This document shows, one piece after another, positions 34,236 through 42,400 of a stretch of DNA of 64,000 nucleotides. Position 1 is the first letter of the stretch. The number at the start of each line of letters is the position of its first letter. The stretch is from positions 3,086 through 67,085 of the forward strand of contig NW_022261367.1 of NCBI RefSeq assembly GCF_009602425.1, in the 5' to 3' direction. The notes beneath the pieces are model-generated. The model was given only the letters and a program-made list of their open reading frames with translations. It did not search any database and was not told the DNA's origin. The stretch comes from Actinia tenebrosa. Lineage: Eukaryota > Cnidaria > Anthozoa > Actiniaria > Actiniidae. The position numbers and the translations under genes are program-made.

Positions 34236-35114
34236 GAGTTTTGGTCCGGCCGGGACTCGGACCACGACCTCCCGCACGAAAGTCCGATGGTCAACCAACT
34301 GAGCTACCCGGTTGGCGGTTAATGATCATAAAATGCATGTCACAGTAAACCTTGAAATCCATATGAATATCCTTAGGAGTCGATATTTTCTCCCTGTTCC
34401 AGGTTCAAAATGCTCTTTTCGTTGTGCGATGAAAAAGAAACAAGGAAAAGAACTACAAGAATGTCGCGCCAGCAAGCAGCATCTAAACAGTCAGCGGCGT
34501 CCTCTGATGAAAGTGATGAGGTATGATGAACAAGAAAATGTCTTGACGCGGCCACGTCCTTAGCCTCCAATGAGGAGTGTCTAAACGGCCAGAGGCGTCT
34601 TGGCAGAGCCTTAAATTATTTTATAGAATTAGTTTCTACCACATTTTTTCGTTATTTTTTATCCGAGCTTAGCCACTACTACTACTACTTATGGGTGGCG
34701 TAGTGATTTACCGCTCGCCTCTCACCACTGTGGTCCGTGTTCGAGCCCTGGCTCAGACTGGATCATATGTGAGTTGAGTTTATTTGTTGTGTTGTTCTCT
34801 CCCTTGCAACGAGGGTTTTCTACGGGATCTCCGGTTTCCTCCCTCCGTAAAAAGCAACATGTGAGTTGAGTCGGTTGTATGTTGTAAATATAGAATGTAG
34901 TGGTAGTGCGTGTGGAGGGAACCTCACGGAAGAGCCCCGCATGGGGAGTGATGGTTGTAAAATATAAGTTTTATATAAGTTTACTATAAACTAGAGTCTT
35001 ACATTTTATCTTTTTGTGTTTGAATTCCCACAGGAAGAGGAATCAATTAAACCAAAGCCTACAAAAAGACGAAAGAAAACTAGTACCTCTGTTGACTCTG
35101 ATAGCGATGACTAG
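17120..35114 (+). CDS. INTS3: Integrator complex subunit 3
   Basis: Thirty exons (17120-17197, 17482-17565, 18769-18852, 19372-19485, 19917-20068, 20239-20380, 20666-20724, 21208-21278, 21863-21960, 22097-22144, 22427-22570, 23366-23453, 24318-24397, 24478-24569, 25289-25377, 25983-26370, 26713-26770, 27387-27484, 28116-28160, 28358-28477, 28912-29008, 29472-29531, 29974-30042, 30748-30826, 31190-31352, 31794-31967, 33313-33401, 33855-33927, 34403-34520, 35034-35114) join in phase to 1044 aa, the length of human INTS3. Diagnostic stretches are [60 protein letters not shown] and [24 protein letters not shown]3 is an alpha-helical scaffold of Integrator, which terminates RNA polymerase II transcripts, and it also holds the SOSS single-strand DNA-binding complex. 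Exon 16 encodes an acidic linker (about 475-603); the C-terminus is basic and Ser-rich ([12 protein letters not shown]), likely nuclear-targeting. Confidence 0.96.
17902..18070. mobile_element. MITE family E, copy 2
   Basis: TTAAAACTTCAGTGTGTGTG at the left faces GCCCACATACACTAGAGTTT at the right. It is related to the copy at 13480-13637 and lies in INTS3 intron 2. Confidence 0.7.
18481..18628. mobile_element. MITE family C, copy 3
   Basis: GGCTAAAATAACGGATGTGG at the left, with ACCAGTAACATTGAGTCAGA and ATGACCAAGGT at the right. Related to 6136-6328 and 14231-14417. It lies in INTS3 intron 2. Confidence 0.65.
18920..19300. repeat. (ATCC)n-rich simple repeat
   Basis: A long CATCCATCCATCCACC-type array with variants toward CATTCATT/CGTCCATC at its right end. 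It fills INTS3 intron 3 and ends some 70 bp before exon 4. Confidence 0.95.
21006..21146. repeat. Foldback element with about 48-bp arms
   Basis: GTCGAACTTTCCATGCACCG at 21024 faces CGGTGCATGGAAAGTTCGAC, flanked by GGCCTAAGGCAAA and TTTGCCCTAGGCC. The loop is about 45 bp. It lies in INTS3 intron 7, about 60 bp before exon 8. Confidence 0.85.
21340..21775. repeat. 12-bp minisatellite (GTCTGTGACGTT)n with an assembly gap and duplicated exon edge
   Basis: The repeats run on both sides of the N run 21433-21448. After the gap, 21449-21543 repeats 21250-21344 almost exactly, including the last ~29 nt of INTS3 exon 8 and its donor. The second exon fragment has no acceptor at its start. This is either an assembly duplication or a real tandem duplication. 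Confidence 0.9.
23120..23300. other. INTS3 intron 11, weak repeat matches
   Basis: Around 23215-23250 the sequence ACGCTGACAAGTCAGTG matches, inverted, the fragment at 545-580. The rest of intron 11 (22571-23365) shows nothing recognisable. Confidence 0.4.
24783..24901. repeat. Short inverted-repeat element
   Basis: ACCGATTTGAATAACTG and TGGACTGACCAGCCT at the left face AGGCTAGTCAGTCCAGA and CAAATTGGT at the right. It lies in INTS3 intron 14; a copy of the CCCATTTCAGA repeat lies just before it. Confidence 0.7.
25480..25765. repeat. (GATGAT)n-type simple repeat
   Basis: Imperfect ATG/GAT trinucleotide repeats with a longer period containing TGATGATGCATGATGATG, in INTS3 intron 15. Open frames across it (poly-His, poly-Ile) are artefacts. 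Confidence 0.95.
27586..27807. repeat. Foldback element with about 95-bp arms
   Basis: The left arm contains TTTGCATCGAAGCGAGATGA and GTGAGCTTGCAATGATAGAG. The right arm carries the reverse complements CTCTATCATTGCAAGCTCAC and TCATCTCGCTTCGATGCAAA. A loop of about 30-40 bp separates them. It lies in INTS3 intron 18. Confidence 0.9.
27882..28010. repeat. Degraded inverted repeat with CAGTTCTCA/TGAGAACTG
   Basis: CCAGTTCTCAAATGGTACGC faces GACGCATGAGAACTGG imperfectly, in the same intron as the larger foldback. Probably an old MITE. Confidence 0.5.
28676..28849. mobile_element. MITE with GAGGTTTTGCACCATCACGT termini (174 bp)
   Basis: The left end is GAGGTTTTGCACCATCACGT. The right end, ACGTGATGGTGCAAAGCCTC, is its reverse complement with one mismatch. 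It has no coding capacity and lies in INTS3 intron 20. Confidence 0.85.
29540..29615. repeat. CCCTG/CCCCAC pentanucleotide repeat
   Basis: CCTGCCCTGCCCTACCCCAC-type repeats begin just after INTS3 exon 22. A shorter relative sits at 29700-29725 after the duplicated exon edge. Confidence 0.85.
29666..29693 (+). other. Chimeric pseudo-exon in INTS3 intron 22
   Basis: A 28-nt segment has an acceptor (TTCTTATCAG/TTTACC) resembling that of exon 23 (TTCTTATTAG/TTTGCT). Its donor side (CATACCGTCCATATTTAGAAG/GTTAGT is the second half) resembles the end of exon 22 at 29513-29537. Upstream, 29621-29660 matches 29934-29973. This is the layout left by a tandem duplication running from inside exon 22 to the start of exon 23. 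Inclusion would shift the frame (28 nt). Confidence 0.75.
30112..30587. repeat. About 60-bp GC-rich minisatellite with E2F-like and MluI-box motifs
   Basis: Seven units plus a fragment, each with GCGARCACACG, TTTGGCGCGAAGATTCCCGC and AAATCCACAAATAGCCGAAC variants. Six of seven units carry TTTGGCGC, matching the E2F consensus TTTSSCGC; several carry ACGCGT. A single N at 30482 marks a likely collapsed copy. It lies in INTS3 intron 23. Confidence 0.92.
31445..31495. repeat. C-rich tract (CCCCTCCCC)
   Basis: Cytosine-rich, CCCTCCC-type low complexity in INTS3 intron 25. The opposite strand carries G runs and could form a quadruplex. Confidence 0.8.
32066..32224. mobile_element. MITE family G, copy 2
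   Basis: The left terminus, ATTCGCCACCTTCCATACC, faces GTATGGTAAGTGGTGAAT at the right. The inner CAAGGATGCAAGGTA and TATTTGAACCTTGCA are shared in position with the copy at 11031-11189. It lies in INTS3 intron 26. Confidence 0.75.
32640..32715. repeat. Dispersed repeat, inverted relative to 35965-36035
   Basis: CTACTACCAGAATCCTTTGC followed by ACACTCTATTTCTTT matches the reverse complement of AAAGAAAGTGTGCAAGGGAG followed by TCTGGTAGTAG. Confidence 0.6.
32730..32953. mobile_element. MITE with AGTGATTTTCATGAACCCGTG termini
   Basis: The left end AGTGATTTTCATGAACCC faces GGGTTTATGAAAATCACT at the right, with CGTGAAAT/ATTTCACG inside. A TTTAA microsatellite abuts the right arm. It lies in INTS3 intron 26. 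Confidence 0.85.
33945..34320 (-). mobile_element. tRNA-derived SINE, minus orientation
   Basis: On the minus strand the element starts with a tRNA-like head. The A box TAGCTCAGTTGG is at 34295-34306 and the B box GGTCCGAGTCC at 34253-34263. A ~270-bp body follows, ending in AAAGCGCCTTTG and AGAGCGCTATATAA and a TCATAATCA-type simple tail. It lies in INTS3 intron 28. The body tail resembles sequences widespread in marine-invertebrate SINEs. Confidence 0.85.
34685..34975 (+). mobile_element. tRNA-derived SINE, plus orientation
   Basis: The head carries TGGCGTAGTGATT (A-box-like, about 34694) and TGTTCGAGCCC (B-box-like, about 34738), followed by a body with GGGATCTCCGGTTTCCTCCC. The body motif recurs in diverged form near 4440 (CTCCAGGTTTTCTCCCTCC) and 54410, so the family is older than this copy. 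It lies in INTS3 intron 29. Confidence 0.8.
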
Positions 35115-35416
35115 TAACCTTTTCGGTTACGCCAACTAATCAAGTCCTCTCTCTTTTCTCCACTCCCTCCGCTAAGTTCTCTTTGCCTCGAGGGGAATAG
35201 ACAGCTGCTAAAACTAGTAGTCAATGCCCTTCGTCTACTCAGTCAGTGTGGTGCATACCACTACCATTCTTTCATGCAGTTAGCCTATCATGATAGTTAG
35301 ATAGGAATTCTGAAGAATTTGGAAAGTATTGATGCCCATTTGATCAATATACTAGTGCACGTCCATAAAATATTCATTTCAAAAGGCTGTTCTCATTTAC
35401 TAATGTTAGACAGAAT

Positions 35417-35499
35417 AATAAAACTGCTTTATATATAACTTGATGAACAAAAGAAATTGATTGTTAGAAGGCCGAAGTGCAAAAGTAGGCTTTAATAAA
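35417..35499 (+). terminator. Candidate INTS3 poly(A) signals
   Basis: AATAAA at 35417-35422 and again at 35494-35499, about 300 and 380 nt after the stop codon. Confidence 0.5.
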
Positions 35500-35964
35500 A
35501 GCAGAAGTTAGGAATTTTTATGAAAAACTAGTAGTAAATTTTCTGTGACTTTCTTTTATATTAAGCGTTGATTTCAGCTATTCAAGTTTTTTAAATCATT
35601 GACGCCACATTTTTTGTCGAGAGAAGGGTTCCCTTATCATGAGACTATTTAGGCGGAGCACAGGCAGTCCAGCAAAAGCGGACTGAAGCGGAAAAGCCGT
35701 CAAAGGGACTAGGCACTAGCGTCCATCAGGGTGGATCAAGAAATTTCCGGATACGTGTGGACAGTGAAAACGATTCGAATACGCTGCGTGTGGACGCAAA
35801 CATTTTCGTATCCGCAAAAAAAATTTGCGGATACAAAAATTTGCGGGTACGTGTGGATGGGCCTTAATAGGACGTTTGCATGATCTCATTTGACTCCCAC
35901 TAACAAGATGCTTCACAAACTTTCTTTCTTATTTAAATTTTTATTCTCTCATAAGAATAGTTAG

Positions 35965-36205
35965 ACAATTGGTGCTAATTAACCGAATAAAAGAAAGTGT
36001 GCAAGGGAGTCTGGTAGTAGAGGTCAATGACACCATCATATAAACGTCCTATTCCTACGACAATTGATGGGTTGCAAGCATTCCCAAGAGAGTTAAAAGA
36101 CAAAAACATGGCGGCCATTGTGGTACCGTTAACAATGGATGCTAATGAGAAATCTTTTGTTAAATGGTACCAACATGGCCGCGATGACGTAACGTGCAAA
36201 CGAAG
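35965..36205. repeat. Dispersed repeat, second copy at 57316-57465
   Basis: TTGATGGGTTGCAAGCATTC, ACAAAAACATGGCGGCCATT and GATGACGTAACGTGCAAACG recur with few changes at 57327-57463 in the guanylate cyclase gene. The element contains CRE-like TGACGTAA and an ATGGCGGC motif. Open frames through it are not conserved. Confidence 0.8.
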
Positions 36206-36399
36206 AATATGTGAAGGACCAAGGTTACAAGTCAGAAGAGAGACGTTGACCACGTGACGCAACCACAGTTCACAAACCTTATTTTAATCCTGTCTAGTAT
36301 TGCGCATTTTTATCAACGACAATAATGCAGTAATGAAAAAAGGAAGACAAATTGCACGAAGCTCAAACGCGTTTTTAAAAAGTTACGCCGTTCCTGGCG

Positions 36400-36496
36400 T
36401 GACGTAATGGTCTTTAGTCCCAGTCTTCCCTCGCTTGTCATCGAGTGTAGTACCGCAAAGCATGATGTTCAAGAGCAGCGGATCCAAGATGGCGGT
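36400..36496 (+). promoter_or_regulatory. HACD3 promoter: CRE-like site and TISU/YY1 start context
   Basis: TGACGTAA at 36400-36407 is a CRE-like site. CAAGATGGCGGT at 36485-36496 covers the preferred start codon and matches the TISU consensus at 11 of 12 positions. Confidence 0.5.
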
Positions 36497-39400
36497 TCCA
36501 CTGACTCCAATAGTTCGATGGGCACAAACCAAAGAAAGATTATACTTAACCATTGAACTCTCTGATGTTCAGGTATTCTACACACTTTCCATTTATCCCA
36601 GGGCTTTTATTTTTATTTTTTATATTTAGTGTGTATATTTTTTGATAGTATCCGACGATTGATTTGAATGAAGACCGGTTGATATTCAAAGGTGAGCTTG
36701 ATAAACTTTTCTTCGTTTGACACTTGCTTTACGCATCTGCGTGGTTTTTTGGCTTTCTTAATCATATTCGTCTCTTAATAGATAGTTTTTTCTTTGGGAA
36801 TTTCATGTTTTCGAATTTCGTGCTTACAATAGTGTGATGTAATGATTCGAAAATTTAGCTGCAAGGAAAGTAGAATGGGAAAATGGTTGTTTTAGTTATA
36901 AAGAACGAAGGAATAGCAGTAAATGAAGGCTAGACATAACACTTTTAGAGTAAGTTTTAATGATTTGTTAGCACAGGAATGATGAAAACGATGTTTTCAA
37001 CAAGAGAGAGAATGTTTGCTATTGTAGTCTTTTTCTACTGATTCATTTTTAGATGTTTGAAAATATTTGATTTTATTTTTTTCGGTCTGGTGTCCTAAAA
37101 ATCGTGCATGCTGATTGGCTGAGAGTGGGTGGTGTTTTCTTTCGCTGCCCAGGGTCCTGTATCCTGACGTAAGGCTTACGTCCAAATTGCAAAACAAATG
37201 GCAAAGTAAATAGGTGAAAAAGTTATTTACAGTACCTAAAAAAAACTGTGCCCTCAGTCTTGAAAACAGAACCTTGGTCTGTATCTTCAAGATGTGGGGC
37301 ACAGTTTTTCCCTTAGGGGATTTCCTGGCCAGTAAATAACATATTTATTTTCCAAGCATTTGAAATACTTTACAAACAAAATGAATAAAGAAATGAAATA
37401 TTCAACATATTCTTTGAATTGTTTGTATATTTTTTTGTTTCCTTAAAATAAAATTTTTCATCTTCAAGTAAGTAGAATGTATTGGTTTAACCTATGGTTG
37501 TGATTACAGCTTATGGTCATGGAGCAAGGGGTGAAAGTAACTATCAACTTGAAGTGAACTTCCTGGAGCCAATAGATCCAAGTGTAAGTGAAAATGTGAT
37601 GCAAATGTACTATGATTTTACTGCGATTTTTGATATTCTGCAAACTCAGTACCTTCAAGCGGCATGCTGAAATTTGTTTTTTGCTTGCTGTCAGTCATAA
37701 ATAATCAGTCAGTACCTCTTATTATTTTTGACTGACAGGAGCAAAAAACCAATTTCACAACAAGCAGTCTGCCTGAGTTTGCAGAACATTGAAAACTGCA
37801 GTAATCATATAATGGCAAATTTCTACACCCCATCATTTTCTCAGATTCCTGAATATAGCTTAATAGGAGTGTTTAATAGCATGTATTGTATAGACCCCTT
37901 GCAGCACTTTGGAATGCAGCTCAATTTAGAGGGCAAAACAATAGGTTTCAAATTCTCAGGAGATCGAAATTCTTGTGTTTTGTCCTCCAAATCATAGTTA
38001 CTTAGTAATATTATATTAACTATGTCCAAATTGAGCTGCTTTGACGTCACATGCAAGGAGTCTATAGTTGTGCAGGATAGTTTGTTGCATGTCAACTATT
38101 AGTAACAGACCATTTAATGTCAAAGGTTGGTAGATTTTTTAAAAATGTCTGATATGATTGGACAACTTGAATGAGTATTTTTGATGGCAGCTAGGTAATT
38201 AGTCCTTGACCCAGCTGAAATAGAGAGGGTCGCTATGACTACTTGCAGTAAATTGCTTATTGCATGATGTGGCATGACTATAGCAGTATCCCTTCAATAT
38301 CCCAGAATTCCTTGGTAGTATATGGTTGTCAATCACTTTAAAGACAACATTAATTGTCAGTCATTTTTTTTATTCTTCTACAGGCCAGCTCCCATTCCCT
38401 GCTGGAGAGATATGTTGATTTTAGTATTGCAAAGTGCAAAGGAAGAGGTATATAATATACATATTACATAACATTATTAATTTGTAAAATATTTGAGTTA
38501 CTACAACTGCTCTGGTTGGTTGAAACCCTTGAAAAACCATGCAGTATTTCAGAGGACTGAAAACACACTCAGCTCAAATGTTTTGTTTATTTACTGTAAT
38601 ATAAAAGCAACATAAAATATCTTTAGTTAACTTCCAAGCAATCGCTGGAGCTCTGGCAGCTGCCATCTTATTCTGAAAGCCCTAACCACAGTGATGTATT
38701 TCCAAGCATTGTCCTTGGAAAAACCATTTTAAAATTCACAACACTAAGATCCCATCAATTAGGTTTGTTGGCTAAGGACAACCCTAGGAATATTTACATT
38801 GTTGAATTTCTTCAGCAATACATACAGCTAGCTTTCATTCACGGCTAACCCATTATTTCTGGTTTATTGCTATGCACTTCATAATCATTTTCATGTTGTT
38901 CTGGGAAGAGCAAAGTTTTTAGTTTCCTTGTTTTTTATTTCAGAGTTTTTCTGGCAGCGTTTAGTCAACCAGGAAAAGAAACCACACTGGCTGAAAATAA
39001 ACTTTGATAAATGGAAGAATGAAGATGATTCTGAAGATGACAAAAATGAAAAAGAACAAGAAGAAGAAGATCCACAAATAAAGGTCAGCCACAGTTAATT
39101 TTAATTTTGTTTACTTATGCTTGTCTAGATTGTTCTCAGAGAACTGTGTGCTGTAATTATTTTGTTTGTATATTTTTTGTTATTATTTTTGTTTCGAGTG
39201 GCTTCAATTTTCACTTTACTGCAGTTTTCTATTTTCTGCAAACTCAATTGTTCTAAGCTGCATGCTGAAATTTTTTTTTTTTTTTTTGTTGCTGTCAATC
39301 AAAAATAATCATTCGGTACTTCTTATGTTATATAGGTGGCAGTAAAAACCTATTTAACAACAAGCTGTTGAAATGTCTGAGTTTGCAAACTATTGCAAAA

Positions 39401-42400
39401 ATATTGAAAACTGCAGTGAAAAAAAGGTTTATCAGAAAATATATTTTAAAAAACTATGCCCTTAGCTTGAAAGTACACATCCACCTTCAGCGCTCAAGAT
39501 AAATTCATCAAAACTCACTTACCAAATTTTATTTTACCAAGTACATTAATTTATTAGTTTTGACAATAATCTCAAATTATATTTCAGAAAATACTGTTTG
39601 AGCAACGATTTAAGAGAGATTATGATTTACAAGTAGATAAAGCAAAACAAGATGGTAAGAACATTACTGCGATTTTCACAAACTTGCCAACTCTGTGTCT
39701 GCAAGCTGCACGCTGATATTTGTTTTTTTTCGCTGCCATCAATCAAACCTAATCATTTAGAACCTATCATATTTTTGACTGGCGGCAGCGAAAAACCAAA
39801 TTTCAGAATGCAACTCCAAGACACAGAGTTTGCATGCATAGATATGGACATGCATTTCTTTCCATCCTATTATGCCTAAGTCTGAATATTACACAATTGT
39901 TGTGCTAACATGATCCCTTTATCTGTGTTAAGTTTTGAGGTTCATAAAGAAGTTTTATTTGGTTTTATTCAACTTGATGCAAGCCGGGTTATTTATGTAC
40001 ATTGTTGTGAAGATGCTTGCAAGACTAGCCACTCAGGGTCTAGGTAAGACATTATATTGATAATGCATTGAATCTATAATCCATTTATGTTTTGCATTCA
40101 TGATACAAATTCCTGGCTAAAACTAAAGAACAGCTAGCAGTTGCACGTTTTGTACTTAAAGGGAAATGTGACCCTCAAGTGCAAGTGCAAGTTGTCCTTT
40201 TTCTTTTGTCCAGGAATTTGTATCACATTACCCTACCTCACCCCTTTTAAAATAAGCAGTTGCGTCAAAAGTTTAATACCAGAAATCATCATTTTAAATA
40301 GCATCTGCATGTTATGGAGGTCATTACATTAGTAAGGTCATTAGGTCATGGGGTCAACTAGAGAAATGGCATTGAATATGAAATAAAACATCAAGTGGAA
40401 AATGTGTATGATGACAAGCTTTTTCCATCCAGTGCATCTTCTCAATTATCCTTATAAAATCATTATGGATATAAAATGTCATTTCTTGTCTCACATATCC
40501 TTAACTGAAACTTCACCTTGTGAATATGTAGGTGCTTTTTTCAGTTTTAGTGTTTATTTTGACTCAACTTCTACCAACTTCAAATTTAAAGTCTTTTCTA
40601 ATTGATGACCTGTTAAATACAGCTTCAATCCCAGGCACATATGATGCTGTTAGTGATGTGTTAGCGACCTGTCAACTGGCTGCCATCATGGAGTTCATTC
40701 ATCCAACCATAGGCCTGGTCAAGACTAGTATACTTACACCATTCATGCAGGTAATTTTCTTTCTGTACCTCATGTCCTTTAATTGTATTTTGTTAGTTAA
40801 TTAAACGAGAGGAAAAAAGAAACTAATATGTAATATAATTATACAGTATGAGTGGCCANGTTGTATCAGATATACAACCACAAGCCGAAGGCAAGTGATT
40901 GTATATCTGATACAACACAGACACGAATATTGTATATTACTTATGAAACGTCTAGGTGTATTACATTCATGTTCTACTATAATTTTAAAGATAAAATTGA
41001 ATTTGGCTGAGAAAATTGGAGTTAAAGTTTATGCAAATCAGGACAATTTTGTATCAGATATACAACCTCCTCCACGGACAATGATTTCTATTGTGTTTTC
41101 CTCATGAATTATTAATGAGTTTGATAAATATATATATATACATACTTTGTAATTAACATCAGCTCATCAATCCCTGTGTTTTGAATTCCTATCAAAATAA
41201 TCAATCACTGGTATTTGATATGTAATATATACAGTATGAGTGGCCATGTTGTATCCGATATACAAACTCGAGGCGTAGCCGAGAGTTTGTATAATCGGAT
41301 ACAACACGGACACAAATACTGTAGATTGCTTATCAAACGTCTAGGTTAGTTCCTTTGTGTTTCACTAAAATTTTCAGAATTAAAGTGAATCTTCCCAAGA
41401 AAATCCAAGCTAAAGTTTATGCAAATGAACACGATTCTGTATCTGATTTACAGAACTCTTCACGGTCGTGATTTCTATATTGTTTTCCTCATGAATTATT
41501 AATGAGTTTGATAAGTCAAATTACTATTTTACCTTCAATAGTTTTTTTGGGACAAATTTTTTTTTGATCATTATCTTTGGATTTTTTTACTTTTACCCAA
41601 AGAGTTTCATCTGCTGTGGCAGGGCTCCTTGTGTTTCTAACACCTGTGACAATAAATATCCTTATTTTTTACTTCTCTATTATAAGGTTTCTGGGAGAAA
41701 TCTTATCTTGTTCCTTGTGCTTGTGCCAAATAAAGAACTCCATGAAGATCCTGTGGTTTTCTTATTGTTCTTAGTCTGGTCTCTCATTGAGATTATAAGG
41801 TGAGCCTTGCTTGTTTGTTTTAAAAACAGTTAGCAGAGATATTAGAGTCAGCATTTTTGGACTGCACATGTAAACTTAAATTATTGTAAAACTTTAGTTG
41901 GGATTGTGTTGTAGTAGTAGTATAACTTTATTTGGAAATGTTTGCCCCATCAACTAAAGCTGATTTACATTATAAAAGTGTCAAATACAGCAAGTTCATA
42001 AGAGGGAAGCTCAAAGTGATGTTTCAGAACTTAGTCCTTTGTTGAAGTACAAGAATTTTGCCACTAATGACAATGGATTTAATATTTGCACGGAAGGGGG
42101 AATCAACAAATCCAACCATTTTTTTTTAAATTGTGTAAAGTTCTCCATACCCCCTCCCCCATCAAAGGAATTTAAAATTTCCGAGGGTTTGGTGGGGGTC
42201 ACAGAAAGAACAAAGTTACAGAGTTTGTATGGAAGAAAATTGGAATTTCCTAGGGTAGCTGGGTCTTTAAAATAATCCTCCATGAGGGGGGTATGGATTT
42301 CTGGAACTACAACATTATTAATATGTTTTTGACAATTTGTTTTATGACAGATATCCATTCTATATAGCACAAACACTGAACATCCCAATTGAGCCACTTA

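Larger units (their letters stand above)
35115..36488. other. INTS3 3' UTR and spacer to HACD3
   Basis: Holds two poly(A) signal candidates and a GC-richer segment with repeated GCGGATAC/GTATCCGC (35740-35870) that looks like the end of a degraded inverted-repeat element. It also holds the dispersed repeat at 35965-36205. No gene is seen. Confidence 0.65.

Noticed and set aside
34295-34318. tRNA gene
   Set aside because: A and B boxes are good, but the head is fused to a long body with a simple-repeat tail and lacks a foldable complete cloverleaf; it is a SINE.
36027-36262. Short protein gene between INTS3 and HACD3
   Set aside because: Both strands have open frames because the sequence is a dispersed repeat; the copy at 57316-57465 does not keep the frame.
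41564-41803. Upstream extension of HACD3 exon 9 from the open frame starting at 41564
   Set aside because: Only 41687-41799 follows a good acceptor, keeps the phase of exon 8 and matches the dehydratase family; the upstream part is intron read-through.
42011-42397. 128-codon minus-strand frame in HACD3 intron 9
   Set aside because: It overlaps a dispersed repeat related to 12370-12535 and shows no conserved motif; the real HACD3 exon 10 is on the other strand.
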